This document shows positions 50,987-59,292 of a stretch of DNA of 64,000 nt, in pieces. The DNA is from Nonomuraea angiospora. GTDB taxonomy: Bacteria; Actinomycetota; Actinomycetes; Streptosporangiales; Streptosporangiaceae. Position numbers and translations under genes: made by a program. A model generated the notes under the pieces. That model worked only from the letters and a program-made list of their open reading frames with translations. It was not told where the DNA came from and ran no database searches. The first letter of the stretch is position 1. The number at the start of each line of letters is the position of its first letter. The stretch lies in NCBI RefSeq assembly GCF_014873145.1, contig NZ_JADBEK010000001.1, positions 4,650,001 through 4,714,000 on the forward strand, given 5' to 3'.

Positions 50987-51847
50987 TCACATCGTAGTCA
51001 GCCGGCCGCGGCCGAAGGCGCCCTCGACGAAGCACTGATCGCGCGCCGATTCGGCCCCCCGGGCCAGCGCCCGCGCGACCCGGCCGAGCCCCGGCCGCTC
51101 CCCGGAGGTCCAGCCGTCACGCAGCAGCGAGACGGCGAACCCGGCGAGGAAGGCATCGCCGCAGCCCATCGTGTCCACGATGCCGTCGGCGCGCCGCGCG
51201 GGAGCGCTCACCAGGGCGTGGCCGTCGTGGGCGATGGCGCCGTCCACGCCGCGCGTGCCGACCGCGAGCCGGGCGCCCCGCCGTACCGCCTCGGCCAGGA
51301 GGTCGCCGGTGGCGGCCGCGTCGAGGCCGGAGCAGGACAGCAGCACGAGGTCGGCGTGCGGGCAGACGCGGTCGAGGTAGGCGGGGCTGCGGTACTCCTC
51401 CTCGCTGGACAGGTCGAAGCTGACCAGCGTGCGGAGCCCGGCCAGCTTCGGCAGCTCCGGCTCGCTGCGGGAGTAGACGCTCGAATGCACGAGGTCGAAG
51501 CCGCCCACATAGCCGAGCAGGCCGTCGTCGAGCACGAGAGGCTCGCGTACGGTGACGCCGCCGCCGTTCCAGCCGAGGAAGACGCGGTCGCCGTCGTCCA
51601 CCCGCAGGTGCGAGACGCCGCTCTCGCCCTCCCGTACGACGCAGGCGTCGATCGAGACCCCCTCCGCGGCGATCGACTCCCGCAGGAAGCCGCCGAGCGA
51701 GTCGTCGCCGAAGACGCCCAGGTAGGCCGACTCGAGGCCGAGGCGGCGGGCGTAGACGGCGACGTTGACGCTGTTGCCGCCGGGGTAGTCGACGCCCCGG
51801 TCGATGAACCGGTCGACGATGTTGTCGCCGAAGCCGAGCACTCGCAT
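50987..51847 (-). CDS. PfkB-family carbohydrate kinase, fructoselysine 6-kinase (FrlD)-like
   Basis: 286 aa. It starts VLGFGDNIVDRFIDRGVDYPGGNSVNVAVYARRLG, where GDN-x-VD and the GGNSVNVAVY substrate loop are those of FrlD. The C-terminal VDTMGCGDAFLAGF holds the catalytic Asp and anion hole of PfkB kinases. E. coli FrlD phosphorylates fructoselysine at C6. The gene lies 7 nt after the FrlB-like deglycase gene. The exact amine moiety (lysine, other amino acid, asparagine) cannot be told. Confidence 0.88.
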   Translation of the reverse strand: MRVLGFGDNIVDRFIDRGVDYPGGNSVNVAVYARRLGLESAYLGVFGDDSLGGFLRESIAAEGVSIDACVVREGESGVSHLRVDDGDRVFLGWNGGGVTVREPLVLDDGLLGYVGGFDLVHSSVYSRSEPELPKLAGLRTLVSFDLSSEEEYRSPAYLDRVCPHADLVLLSCSGLDAAATGDLLAEAVRRGARLAVGTRGVDGAIAHDGHALVSAPARRADGIVDTMGCGDAFLAGFAVSLLRDGWTSGERPGLGRVARALARGAESARDQCFVEGAFGRGRLTTM

Positions 51848-51854
51848 GCGGGCC

Positions 51855-52856
51855 TCAGTAGTCCATGACCCGGTAGTAGCGGCGCAGGTCGAGGGAGTGG
51901 TCCCGGACCCGCTCCAGGTGCTTGCTGACGCGGCTCATCACGGTGTCGAGCACGAGCGGCGCGAGCAGGCCGCGGAACTCGGGGCTGATCCCGGTGAGCG
52001 GGTAGTCGCGGGTGTCGAAGACGGTGACGTCCTTGGAGACGCGCCGGGCGAACGCCTCGGCGCGGTCGGTGAGCGGCCGCGTCTCGTCCTCGCCCTGGAA
52101 GATGATCACGCTGGTGTCCTCTTCGAGCAGCTCGAGCGAGCCGTGGAAGAACTCCGCGCTGTGGACCCTGGTCGTGCGCAGCCACTGCATCTCCTCGAGG
52201 ATGCACATGGAGTAGAGGTACGTGAACCCCCAGAGGTTCCCGCCGCCGACGAGGAAGTGGTAGTCGCTGTCCTTGTGGGCCTCGGCGAACGCGGCGGCCA
52301 CCGGCTCGGCCTGCTTGGCGACCTCGACGAGGATCTGCGGGATGCCCTCGAACTCGGCGGCGAACTTCTCGTACCCGTCGAACTCGCCCCGGCGCGCGAG
52401 CAGCCGGGTCATGAACAGCAGCAGCTGCATGTCGAAGGGCCAGGTCTTGGGCTGCGAGACGAGCGCCGCGTCCACCTTCGTGGCCACGGGCGAGTCCGGG
52501 TGGCCGGTGAAGGAGACCGTGAAGGCGCCCTTGGACTTGCAGTACTCGATCGCGCGGACGGTGTCGTCGGTGGTGCCGGAGACCGAGGTGAAGATCGCCA
52601 CGGTGTCCTCGCCCAGGCGGGCGTCACCGGAGACGATCAGCTCGGCGGCGATCGCGGCGCGCACGTCGAGCGTCGAGGCGCGCCGGGCCAGGTGCTCGTA
52701 CGGCCACATCTGGGCGTAGGTGCCGCCGGCGCCGACGAGGAGCACGTGCTTGAACCCCTCGTCCACGAGCCGGTCGACCAGCTCCTCGATCCGTGGGCGC
52801 AGGCCCACCGCGCTCGTCACCTGGGAGAGAAATTCCGGCTCGTTGAACCCGAGCAT
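51855..52856 (-). CDS. SIS-domain fructosamine-6-phosphate deglycase (FrlB)-like
   Basis: 333 aa with two SIS sugar-isomerase domains: VLLVGAGGTYAQMWPYEHLARR and AIFTSVSGTTDDTVRAIEYCKSKGAFTVSFTG, then FLVGGGNLWGFTYLYSMCILEEMQWLRTTRVHSAEFFHGSLELLEEDTSVIIF. The EFFHG segment holds the Glu/His region used by FrlB/FraB deglycases, and the C-terminus DHSLDLRRYYRVMDY is like theirs. It splits a 6-phosphofructosamine into glucose 6-phosphate and the amine. It is the first gene of the minus operon, divergent from the ABC importer. Confidence 0.88.
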   Translation of the reverse strand: MLGFNEPEFLSQVTSAVGLRPRIEELVDRLVDEGFKHVLLVGAGGTYAQMWPYEHLARRASTLDVRAAIAAELIVSGDARLGEDTVAIFTSVSGTTDDTVRAIEYCKSKGAFTVSFTGHPDSPVATKVDAALVSQPKTWPFDMQLLLFMTRLLARRGEFDGYEKFAAEFEGIPQILVEVAKQAEPVAAAFAEAHKDSDYHFLVGGGNLWGFTYLYSMCILEEMQWLRTTRVHSAEFFHGSLELLEEDTSVIIFQGEDETRPLTDRAEAFARRVSKDVTVFDTRDYPLTGISPEFRGLLAPLVLDTVMSRVSKHLERVRDHSLDLRRYYRVMDY

Positions 52857-52893
52857 CTTCGCATCCTTTCGAAGAAATGTCGCGCGACCGACC

Positions 52894-53009
52894 TGATACC
52901 GGTATCACGCGGCAGTCACGTTGACACAGAAGCCCTCGATACGTCAAACAACCAGCTACTTCAGGAGGACGACAAAAGATCTTGGCGACTGGGGCTGGTA
53001 CCGGTATCA
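52894..53009. promoter_or_regulatory. Paired palindromic operators in the divergent frl/ABC promoter
   Basis: TGATACCGGTATCA (52894-52907, perfect 14-bp palindrome) and TGGTACCGGTATCA (52996-53009, one changed base), centres 102 bp apart. The ACCGGT core is like that of LacI-family GntR/IdnR operators. One site sits by each divergent start, so looping or joint repression by the local LacI regulator is likely. Confidence 0.8.
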
Positions 53010-53066
53010 GATGCACTGTAAGGTCGGCCAACACCAAAAGGCGTTCCTGAAAGAGAAAGGAAGCCC

Positions 53067-54380
53067 ATGCGCCCTCGCGCACTGCCGACGTTCGCGGCAC
53101 TCCTCGGGACACTCACGCTGGCCGCCTGCTCGGGCGGCGGGCCCGCCCAGGCCCCGGCGGCCGACGCGGCCGCCACGCCGGAGTTCTCCGGCACGCTGAG
53201 CATCCTCACCAAGTTCGCCGGCGACCCGACGGGTCCCTACTTCGAGAACCTCGCGGCCGAGTACCAGAAGAAGCACCCGCAGGTGAAGGTCGAGCTGATC
53301 CAGGAGACCGACCAGAGCGTCAAGGACAAGCTCAAGACGCTCACGGCCTCGGACGCGCTGCCCGACGTCTACTTCACCTGGACCGGCAACTGGGCGGACA
53401 ACTACATCCGCGGCGGCCGCGCCGCCGACCTCACCAAGGTGATCGGCCCGGACACGGAGTGGGGCAGGACGTTCAGCCCGGGCTCGCTGGCGGCCTTCGC
53501 CCGCGACGGCAAGAACTACGGGATCCCGCTGTACGGCAACGGCAAGTTCATGGGCTACAGCAAGAGCGCCTTCGCCAAGGCCGGGGTCGAGGTGCCGAAG
53601 ACGTTCGAGGACCTCATCGCCGCCTGCGGCCCGCTGCGCAAGGCCGGGTACGAGCCCGTCGCCTTCGGCAACAAGGACGGCTGGCCCGCCCTGCACTACC
53701 TGCAGCAACTGTTCGCCTACAACGTGCCGGACGCCGTGCTGCAGGCCGACTTCGTCCCGGCCACGGCCAAGCTGGACGATCCGGGCTACGTCACCGCGCT
53801 CAAGCAGTTCAAGACGCTGGTCGACCAGTGCACCGACACGAAGAGCGGCACGAACGGCGTGCTCTACTCCTCGGCGCAGGAGGCCTTCGCCAACGGCAAG
53901 GCCGCCATGTACTACCAGGAGATCCTGGAGTTCGACAACGCGACGTCGGGCAAGCTCAAGCCCGCCGACTTCGGCATCTTCCAGCTCCCGGTCCCGGTCA
54001 ACCACCCCGGCGACCCGGCGGTGCTGGAGGGCTCGCCCGAGGGATACCTGGTCAACGCCAAGTCGCCCAGGATCGCCCTGGCCGTCGACTTCATGAAGTT
54101 CGCCACGAGCGCGCAGAGCGCCAAGACGCTGTCCGCGCCGCCGTACGGGCAGCCCAGCACGGTCGTCGGGGCGGTCACGCCCGAGACCTCCAGCAAGGCC
54201 GTCTACGAGGGCGTCCAGCTCGTCAACAAGGCGCCGAAGCTCGCCATCTGGCTCGACATGGTCACCGTGCCCGAGGTGGCCGACGCCTGGCTGGCCGGCG
54301 GTGAGGCCATGGTCAGCGGTGGCAAGACCGCCGAACAGGTGCTCGAGAGCGTGCGCCAGGCCTCGGCCGAAGCCAAGTAG
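53067..54380 (+). CDS. CUT1 ABC transporter substrate-binding lipoprotein
   Basis: 437 aa. Lipobox LTLAACSG near residue 21, then an extracellular solute-binding family 1 fold (LSILTKFAGDPTGPYFENLAAEYQKKHPQVKVELIQET, VYFTWTGNWADNYIRGGRAADLT, YGIPLYGNGKFMGYSKSAFAKAGVEVPKTFEDLIAAC). GAAAGGAAG precedes the ATG. By context it binds an Amadori compound or related sugar amine outside the cell. It is followed by two permeases. Confidence 0.94.
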   Translation: MRPRALPTFAALLGTLTLAACSGGGPAQAPAADAAATPEFSGTLSILTKFAGDPTGPYFENLAAEYQKKHPQVKVELIQETDQSVKDKLKTLTASDALPDVYFTWTGNWADNYIRGGRAADLTKVIGPDTEWGRTFSPGSLAAFARDGKNYGIPLYGNGKFMGYSKSAFAKAGVEVPKTFEDLIAACGPLRKAGYEPVAFGNKDGWPALHYLQQLFAYNVPDAVLQADFVPATAKLDDPGYVTALKQFKTLVDQCTDTKSGTNGVLYSSAQEAFANGKAAMYYQEILEFDNATSGKLKPADFGIFQLPVPVNHPGDPAVLEGSPEGYLVNAKSPRIALAVDFMKFATSAQSAKTLSAPPYGQPSTVVGAVTPETSSKAVYEGVQLVNKAPKLAIWLDMVTVPEVADAWLAGGEAMVSGGKTAEQVLESVRQASAEAK

Positions 54381-54391
54381 GGAGTCCGCAC

Positions 54392-55267
54392 GTGCGCGCC
54401 ACGCTCAGGCTCGTATGGGTCCTGCCCGCCCTCGTGCTGGTCGGAGTGTTCGTCTACCTGCCGCTCGTGCAGAACCTGCAGTTCAGCACGCTCAAGTGGG
54501 ACATCTACAGCGGCAGCCAGGAATACGTCGGGCTCGACAACTACGCCAAGCTCGTCGACGACCCGGTGTTCTGGTCGTCGCTGGGCAACAACGCGCTGTA
54601 CGCGGTGGTCTCCATCGTGTTCCAGGTGTTCGGGGCGCTCCTGCTCGCCGCGCTCATCGAGAGCATCGGCAGCGAGCGCTGGCGGCGCGGCCTGCGCGCG
54701 GTCTACTTCATCCCCTCGGCGATCTCGCTGACCGTCGCGGGGCTGCTGTTCTACTTCGTGTACGAGCCGAACCTGGGCCCGCTCAACCACGCGCTCCAGG
54801 CCGTGGGCCTGGGCGAGTTCGCCCAGGCGTGGCTGGGCCAGGAGAGCACGGCCATGCCGGCGATCATCGCGATGAGCCAGTGGCAGGGCTTCGGCTACTC
54901 CACGCTGCTGTTCGCGGTCGCCATCCAGCGCATCCCCTCGGAGATCTACGGCGCCGCAGCCATCGACGGCGTCGGCCCGATCCGCCGGTTCGTCCACGTG
55001 ACGGTGCCGCTCGTGCGCGAGATGACCGGGCTCATGGCGATCGTCACGATCTCGGGCGCGTTCCAGGTGTTCAACGAGGTCATGGTGATGACCGCCGGCG
55101 GGCCCAACAACTCGACGCAGGTGCTGGGCACCTGGCTGTACCGCAGCGGGTTCGTCCGCAACAACTTCGGCTACGCCGCCGCGGTCGCGACCGTCCTGTT
55201 CGTGATCACGCTCGGCATCGCGGTGGCACAGCTGTGGGTCACCCGCAGGAGAAGGGTGGAATGGTGA
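54392..55267 (+). CDS. CUT1 ABC transporter permease (MalF-like)
   Basis: 291 aa with six helices (LVWVLPALVLVGVFVYLPLVQNLQFSTL at the start). The EAA loop for the ATPase is EIYGAAAIDGVGPIRRFVHVTVPLVRE. MTAGGPNNSTQVLGTWLYRSGF is typical of MalF partners. The start is GTG, 11 nt after the binding protein stop. Its stop overlaps the next permease start. Confidence 0.94.
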   Translation: MRATLRLVWVLPALVLVGVFVYLPLVQNLQFSTLKWDIYSGSQEYVGLDNYAKLVDDPVFWSSLGNNALYAVVSIVFQVFGALLLAALIESIGSERWRRGLRAVYFIPSAISLTVAGLLFYFVYEPNLGPLNHALQAVGLGEFAQAWLGQESTAMPAIIAMSQWQGFGYSTLLFAVAIQRIPSEIYGAAAIDGVGPIRRFVHVTVPLVREMTGLMAIVTISGAFQVFNEVMVMTAGGPNNSTQVLGTWLYRSGFVRNNFGYAAAVATVLFVITLGIAVAQLWVTRRRRVEW

Positions 55268-56097
55268 CGCGCCTGAGCTTCCTCGCGGTGATCGCCCGCG
55301 TCTTCATGTGGGCCTTCCTGCTGGCCCTCGCGGTCGTCGTGGTCTATCCGCTGCTGTGGATGACCCTCAACGGGTTCAAGACCAACGCCGAGCTGTTCGG
55401 CGACCCGTTCGCGCTGCCCCTGCACTGGAGCTTCGACAACTACCAGAAAGCGTGGAACCGCGGCGTCAGCGACTACCTGACCACCAGCGTGCTGGTCACG
55501 CTGACCTCGACGGTCGCCACGGTGTTCGTCAGCGCGTGGGCCGCCTACGGCCTCACCCGCGTGAACGTCCCGCTCAACCGGACGCTCACGGCGGCGATCC
55601 TCGGCGGGCTCATGCTCGCCCCCACCGTGGCGCTCGTGCCGCTGGTGAAGATGTTCCAGGCGATGGGGCTGTACAACACGTTCTGGGCGCTGCTCATCCT
55701 CTACACCGCCTTCCGCGTCCCGTTCACGACCTTCCTCATCCGGGCGTACATGATCGACCTGCCCCGCGAGGTGGACGAGGCGGCCGAGATGGACGGCGCG
55801 GGCCGGTGGACGGCGTTCTGGCGGATCATCCTGCCGATGTGCAAGCCGATCCTGACCTCGACGGTGCTGCTGCACATCCTCTTCACCTGGAACGAGTACC
55901 TCTTCGCGATGATCTTCACCAGCGGCACCGGCGTGCAGACCCTCCCCGTGGGCCTGACCAGCCTGATGAGCAAGCACGGCACCGAGTACCCGGTCGTCTT
56001 CGCCGGGATGGTGATCGCGGCGCTCCCCGTGGTCCTGCTGTTCTTCCTGGGCCAGCGCTACATCGTCAAGGGGCTCGCCGACGGGGTCGGCAAGTGA
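55261..56097 (+). CDS. CUT1 ABC transporter permease (MalG-like)
   Basis: 278 aa with six helices. EAA loop EVDEAAEMDGAGRWTAFWRIILPMCKPIL, C-terminal QRYIVKGLADGVGK typical of MalG. The ATG at 55261 overlaps the previous gene by 7 nt; a GTG at 55264 is an alternative. No ATPase follows; CUT1 importers of actinomycetes often share one MsiK-type ATPase encoded elsewhere. It ends 3 nt from the convergent PHP gene. Confidence 0.94.
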   Translation: MVTRLSFLAVIARVFMWAFLLALAVVVVYPLLWMTLNGFKTNAELFGDPFALPLHWSFDNYQKAWNRGVSDYLTTSVLVTLTSTVATVFVSAWAAYGLTRVNVPLNRTLTAAILGGLMLAPTVALVPLVKMFQAMGLYNTFWALLILYTAFRVPFTTFLIRAYMIDLPREVDEAAEMDGAGRWTAFWRIILPMCKPILTSTVLLHILFTWNEYLFAMIFTSGTGVQTLPVGLTSLMSKHGTEYPVVFAGMVIAALPVVLLFFLGQRYIVKGLADGVGK

Positions 56098-56100
56098 CGC

Positions 56101-57135
56101 TCAGGCGGCCGTCCAGCCGAGCAGCCGCTCCAGCGGCCAGGTGTTGACGACGCGGTCGGCCTCGATGCCGCACCGCGCCGCCCGTTCGCAGCCGTAGTGC
56201 TGCCAGTCGAGCTGGCCGGGCGCGTGGGCGTCGGAGTCGATCGCGAACACGCACCCCATCTCGTACGCCAGCCGCAGCAGCCTCTTGGGCGGGTCCAGCC
56301 GGTCCGGCCGGGAGTTGATCTCCACCGCCACCCCGAACCGCCGGCAGGCCTCGAAGACCAGCTCGGCGTCGAACGACGACTCCGGGCGGCGCTCGCCGCG
56401 CCTGCCGCCGGCCTTCACGACCCGCCCCGTGCAGTGGCCGAGCACGTCCACCAGGGGGTTGGCGACGGCGGTGACCATGCGGCGGGTCATCTCGTCGCCG
56501 TCCATGCGGAGCTTGGAGTGCACGCTGGCCACCACCACGTCCAGCCGCTCCAGCAGCTCGGGTGACTGGTCGAGGGAGCCGTCCGCGTTGATGTCCACCT
56601 CGATGCCGGTCAGGATCCGGAACGGGGCCAGCCGCTCGTTCAGCTCGGCCACCACGTCGAGCTGACGTTCGAGGCGCTCGGCCGACAGGCCCTTGGCCAC
56701 GGTCAGCCGGGGCGAGTGGTCGGTCAGCGCCAGGTAGTCGTGGCCGAGCCCGCGGGCCGCCTCGGCCATCTCCTCGATCGGCGAGCCGCCGTCCGACCAG
56801 TCGGAGTGGCTGTGCAGGTCGCCTTTCAACGCGCCGCGCAGCGCCTGCGTCTCCTCGTCGAGCTGCACGCCGTCGGTCGCCTGCAACCGCCGCAAATACG
56901 TAGGAACCTGCCCATCGAGGCTTTCGTTGACCACAAGGGCGGTGACCTTCCCGATGCCGGGCAGGTCGCCGAGACCGCCGGTGCGGGCCAGCCGCACGAG
57001 CTCGTCCCTGGGCAGGTCGGCGACGACCTGGGCGGCGCGACGGAAGGCACGTACGCGGTACGTGGGCTCTCCTGCGCGCTCCAGCAGGAAGGCGATCTCG
57101 CGCAGGGCCTCAACCGGTTCCATGTGAGCGAACAT
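56101..57135 (-). CDS. PHP-domain protein with PolX-like helix-hairpin-helix region
   Basis: 344 aa. The N-terminal 100 residues carry HhH-type DNA-binding sequence (LREIAFLLERAGEPTYRVRAFRRAAQVVADLP; LGDLPGIGKVTALVVNESL), as in family X polymerases, but no polymerase palm. The PHP phosphoesterase domain follows: DLHSHSDWSDGG, ALTDHSPRL, GIEVDINADGSLD, VASVHSK, GHCTGR, EINSRPDRLDPP and DSDAHAPGQL, all metal ligands. This is the C-terminal half of bacterial PolX on its own, a likely nuclease or phosphatase. A GTG/ATG at 57123 (MEPVEAL) is a shorter start. Confidence 0.9.
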   Translation of the reverse strand: MFAHMEPVEALREIAFLLERAGEPTYRVRAFRRAAQVVADLPRDELVRLARTGGLGDLPGIGKVTALVVNESLDGQVPTYLRRLQATDGVQLDEETQALRGALKGDLHSHSDWSDGGSPIEEMAEAARGLGHDYLALTDHSPRLTVAKGLSAERLERQLDVVAELNERLAPFRILTGIEVDINADGSLDQSPELLERLDVVVASVHSKLRMDGDEMTRRMVTAVANPLVDVLGHCTGRVVKAGGRRGERRPESSFDAELVFEACRRFGVAVEINSRPDRLDPPKRLLRLAYEMGCVFAIDSDAHAPGQLDWQHYGCERAARCGIEADRVVNTWPLERLLGWTAA

Positions 57136-57213
57136 ACCTCGGGGTCACGACACAGGATTGAACGGGGACAAGGGCCGCCGATAGGCTGAGCGGCCCATGA
57201 AAGCAGGATCTTG

Positions 57214-57615
57214 ATGGCACAACCTCCGCAAACCCATCCCACGCCGCCGCCGCCCGCGCGCAAGGCGTCCAAGGCCATCCCGCTGACCATTCTCGGTGTT
57301 CTGTCCATCATGCTGGTCGGCTACTGCGCGGCCACCCAGGATGACGACGACGTCACCGCGGACTGCGTCATCCAGCTGGAGGACGGCACGTACGAGGTCG
57401 TCGACGACGACTACTGCGACGATGACGACAACGGCTCGTACCACTACTACGGCGGTTCGCGCGGGGCGTACATGTGGTACTACGGGGGCACGAGGTCGGG
57501 CAACAAGGTGCACGGCGGCACCACGTACCGGCCCTCTGACGTGAACATCTCCACCCGCAACGGGAAAGAGATCCAGCGGGGCGGCTTCGGCAACCACTGG
57601 GGCGGCGGGAGCTGA
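57214..57615 (+). CDS. YgiB-like membrane-anchored protein
   Basis: 133 aa. One N-terminal helix (AIPLTILGVLSIMLVGYCAATQ), then an acidic extracytoplasmic stretch (DDDDVTADCVIQLEDGTYEVVDDDYCDDDDNG) and a Tyr/Gly-rich tail (YHYYGGSRGAYMWYYGGTRSGNKVHGGTTYRP...RGGFGNHWGGGS). The C...DDDYC pattern and RGGFG end are like the partner of YgiC-type synthases in other genomes. It ends 3 nt before the YgiC-like gene. Function unknown. Confidence 0.78.
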   Translation: MAQPPQTHPTPPPPARKASKAIPLTILGVLSIMLVGYCAATQDDDDVTADCVIQLEDGTYEVVDDDYCDDDDNGSYHYYGGSRGAYMWYYGGTRSGNKVHGGTTYRPSDVNISTRNGKEIQRGGFGNHWGGGS

Positions 57616-57618
57616 CAG

Positions 57619-58761
57619 GTGCGCCGTGAGCATGGCACTCCCAGGGACGGCTGGGAGAAGACGATCGAGGGTCAGGGCCTGGCCTACCACCGGGTGGCGC
57701 ACCCGTCGGGGCTGAGCAGACCGTACTGGGACGAGTCCATCCATTACATCTTCTCCATGGACGAGGTCGAGGCGCTGGAGGAGCAGGTCGAGGAGCTCCA
57801 CGAGATGTGCCTGCGCGCCGTCGAGCACGTGGTCTCGGCCCGGCGCTTCGCCGACTTCGCGATCCCCGAGTGGGCGTGGGACGAGGTGGCGCGCTCATGG
57901 GAGCGCCGCGACTCCCACCTGTACGCCCGCTTCGACCTGCGCTACGACGGCACCGGGCCGGCGAGGCTGCTGGAGTACAACGCGGACACGCCGACCTCGC
58001 TCGTGGAGTCGTCGGTCGTGCAGTGGTTCTGGCTGCAGGACGTCCACCCGGGCGCCGACCAGTGGAACTCCGTGCACGAGCGGCTCATCGAGCGCTGGCG
58101 CGAGCTGCGACTGCCGCCCGGGCCCACCCACTTCGCGTTCACGAACATGGACGAGACGGGCGAGGAGGCCATGACCGTGGCCTACCTGCAGGAGACCGCC
58201 GAGCAGGCGGGCCTGCAGACCGTCGCCGTCGCCATGGAGGACATCGGCTGGGACTCGCTCAACCGCCGCTTCGTGGACGTCGAGAACCGCGTGATCCGCT
58301 CGGCGTTCAAGCTCTACCCGTGGGAGTGGATGCTGGCCGACGACTTCGGGCGGCACGCCGTACGGCACTCCACCTGGATCGAGCCGCTGTGGAAGACGCT
58401 GCTGTCCAACAAGGCGCTGCTGGCGATCCTGTGGGAGCTCAACCCGGGCCACCCCAACCTGCTGCCCGCCTACCTCGACGGGCCGCGCGACCTGACCTCC
58501 TACATCGCCAAGCCGCTGCTGGGCAGGGAGGGCGCCTCCATGCGCATCGTCACGCCCGAGGGCACCCAGGAGACGCCGGGCGTCTACGGCCGGGAGGGGT
58601 ACGTCTTCCAGGGCTTCGAGGCGCTGCCCCAGTTCGAGGGGCAGCGGCCGGTGCTCGGCGCCTGGGTGGTCGCCGACGAGGCCGCCGGGCTGGGTATCAG
58701 GGAGACGACCGGCCTGATCACCGATGACACCTCCTCGTTCGTCCCCCACCTCATCGCCTGA
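57619..58761 (+). CDS. Glutathionylspermidine synthase-like (YgiC/YjfC family) ATP-grasp enzyme
   Basis: 380 aa. Family pattern: YWDESIHYIFSMDEVEALEEQVEELHEMCLRAVEHVV, YARFDLRYDGTGPARLLEYNADTPTSLVESSVVQWFW, KLYPWEWMLADDFG, PLWKTLLSNKALLAILWELNPGHPNLLPAYLD, YIAKPLLGREGASM and GAWVVADEAAGLGIRETTGLITDDTSSFVPHLI. These are the ATP-grasp synthetase domain residues of Gsp synthase without the amidase domain. Actinomycetes lack glutathione, so the true acid and amine are unknown. Start GTG. Confidence 0.92.
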   Translation: MRREHGTPRDGWEKTIEGQGLAYHRVAHPSGLSRPYWDESIHYIFSMDEVEALEEQVEELHEMCLRAVEHVVSARRFADFAIPEWAWDEVARSWERRDSHLYARFDLRYDGTGPARLLEYNADTPTSLVESSVVQWFWLQDVHPGADQWNSVHERLIERWRELRLPPGPTHFAFTNMDETGEEAMTVAYLQETAEQAGLQTVAVAMEDIGWDSLNRRFVDVENRVIRSAFKLYPWEWMLADDFGRHAVRHSTWIEPLWKTLLSNKALLAILWELNPGHPNLLPAYLDGPRDLTSYIAKPLLGREGASMRIVTPEGTQETPGVYGREGYVFQGFEALPQFEGQRPVLGAWVVADEAAGLGIRETTGLITDDTSSFVPHLIA

Positions 58762-58792
58762 CTCCCCACCGCATCCCCCGATAGGAATCAAC

Positions 58793-59224
58793 GTGACTCT
58801 TCTCGAGACCCTCGCCCGCGGCGCGGGCGCCATCGCCGCGTACGCCGCCGTCGGCGTGATCCTGATGATCGTCGGCTTCTACGTGATCGACTGGGCCACC
58901 CCCGGCAAGCTGAGCGAGATCATCCGCACCCAGCGCAACCCCAACGCCACCCTGCTCGCCACCTCCGCCCTGGCCGCCGTCGGCCTGATCGTGGCCGCCT
59001 CCATCTGGTCCTCCGGCGGCCGGCTGGCCGAGGGGCTGGCGGGCACCGCGGTGTTCGGCCTGGTCGGCATCGTGGTGCAGACCGTGGCGATGCTGCTGTT
59101 CGACCGGGTCGTGGGCATCTCCGTACGCGATCTCGTGAAGGAGCCCCAGCTGCAGCCGGGCGCGCGGCTGCTCGCGGTCACGCACATCGCGATCGGCCTC
59201 ATCACGGCCGTCGCGGTCATCTGA
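58793..59224 (+). CDS. DUF350 membrane protein (YjfL-like)
   Basis: 143 aa with four helices (AIAAYAAVGVILMIVGFYVIDWATPGKL; NATLLATSALAAVGLIVAASIWSSG; GTAVFGLVGIVVQTVAMLLFDRVVG; LLAVTHIAIGLITAVAVI). The pattern is DUF350. In E. coli DUF350 (yjfL) also lies with a YjfC-type synthase, so the association crosses phyla. Start GTG, 31 nt after the synthase. An 18-bp repeat of its last codons (59204-59221) recurs at 59249-59266. Confidence 0.9.
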   Translation: MTLLETLARGAGAIAAYAAVGVILMIVGFYVIDWATPGKLSEIIRTQRNPNATLLATSALAAVGLIVAASIWSSGGRLAEGLAGTAVFGLVGIVVQTVAMLLFDRVVGISVRDLVKEPQLQPGARLLAVTHIAIGLITAVAVI

Positions 59225-59292
59225 CGCCGGTCGCCCGGCCGCAGGAGAACGGCCGTCGCGGTCATCCGAACGGAGCTGGCACTCTAGGAGGC

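Noticed and set aside
59204..59266. 18-bp direct repeat at the end of the DUF350 gene
   Set aside because: Probably a small local duplication of the last codons before fasR; no further copies or structure give it a function.
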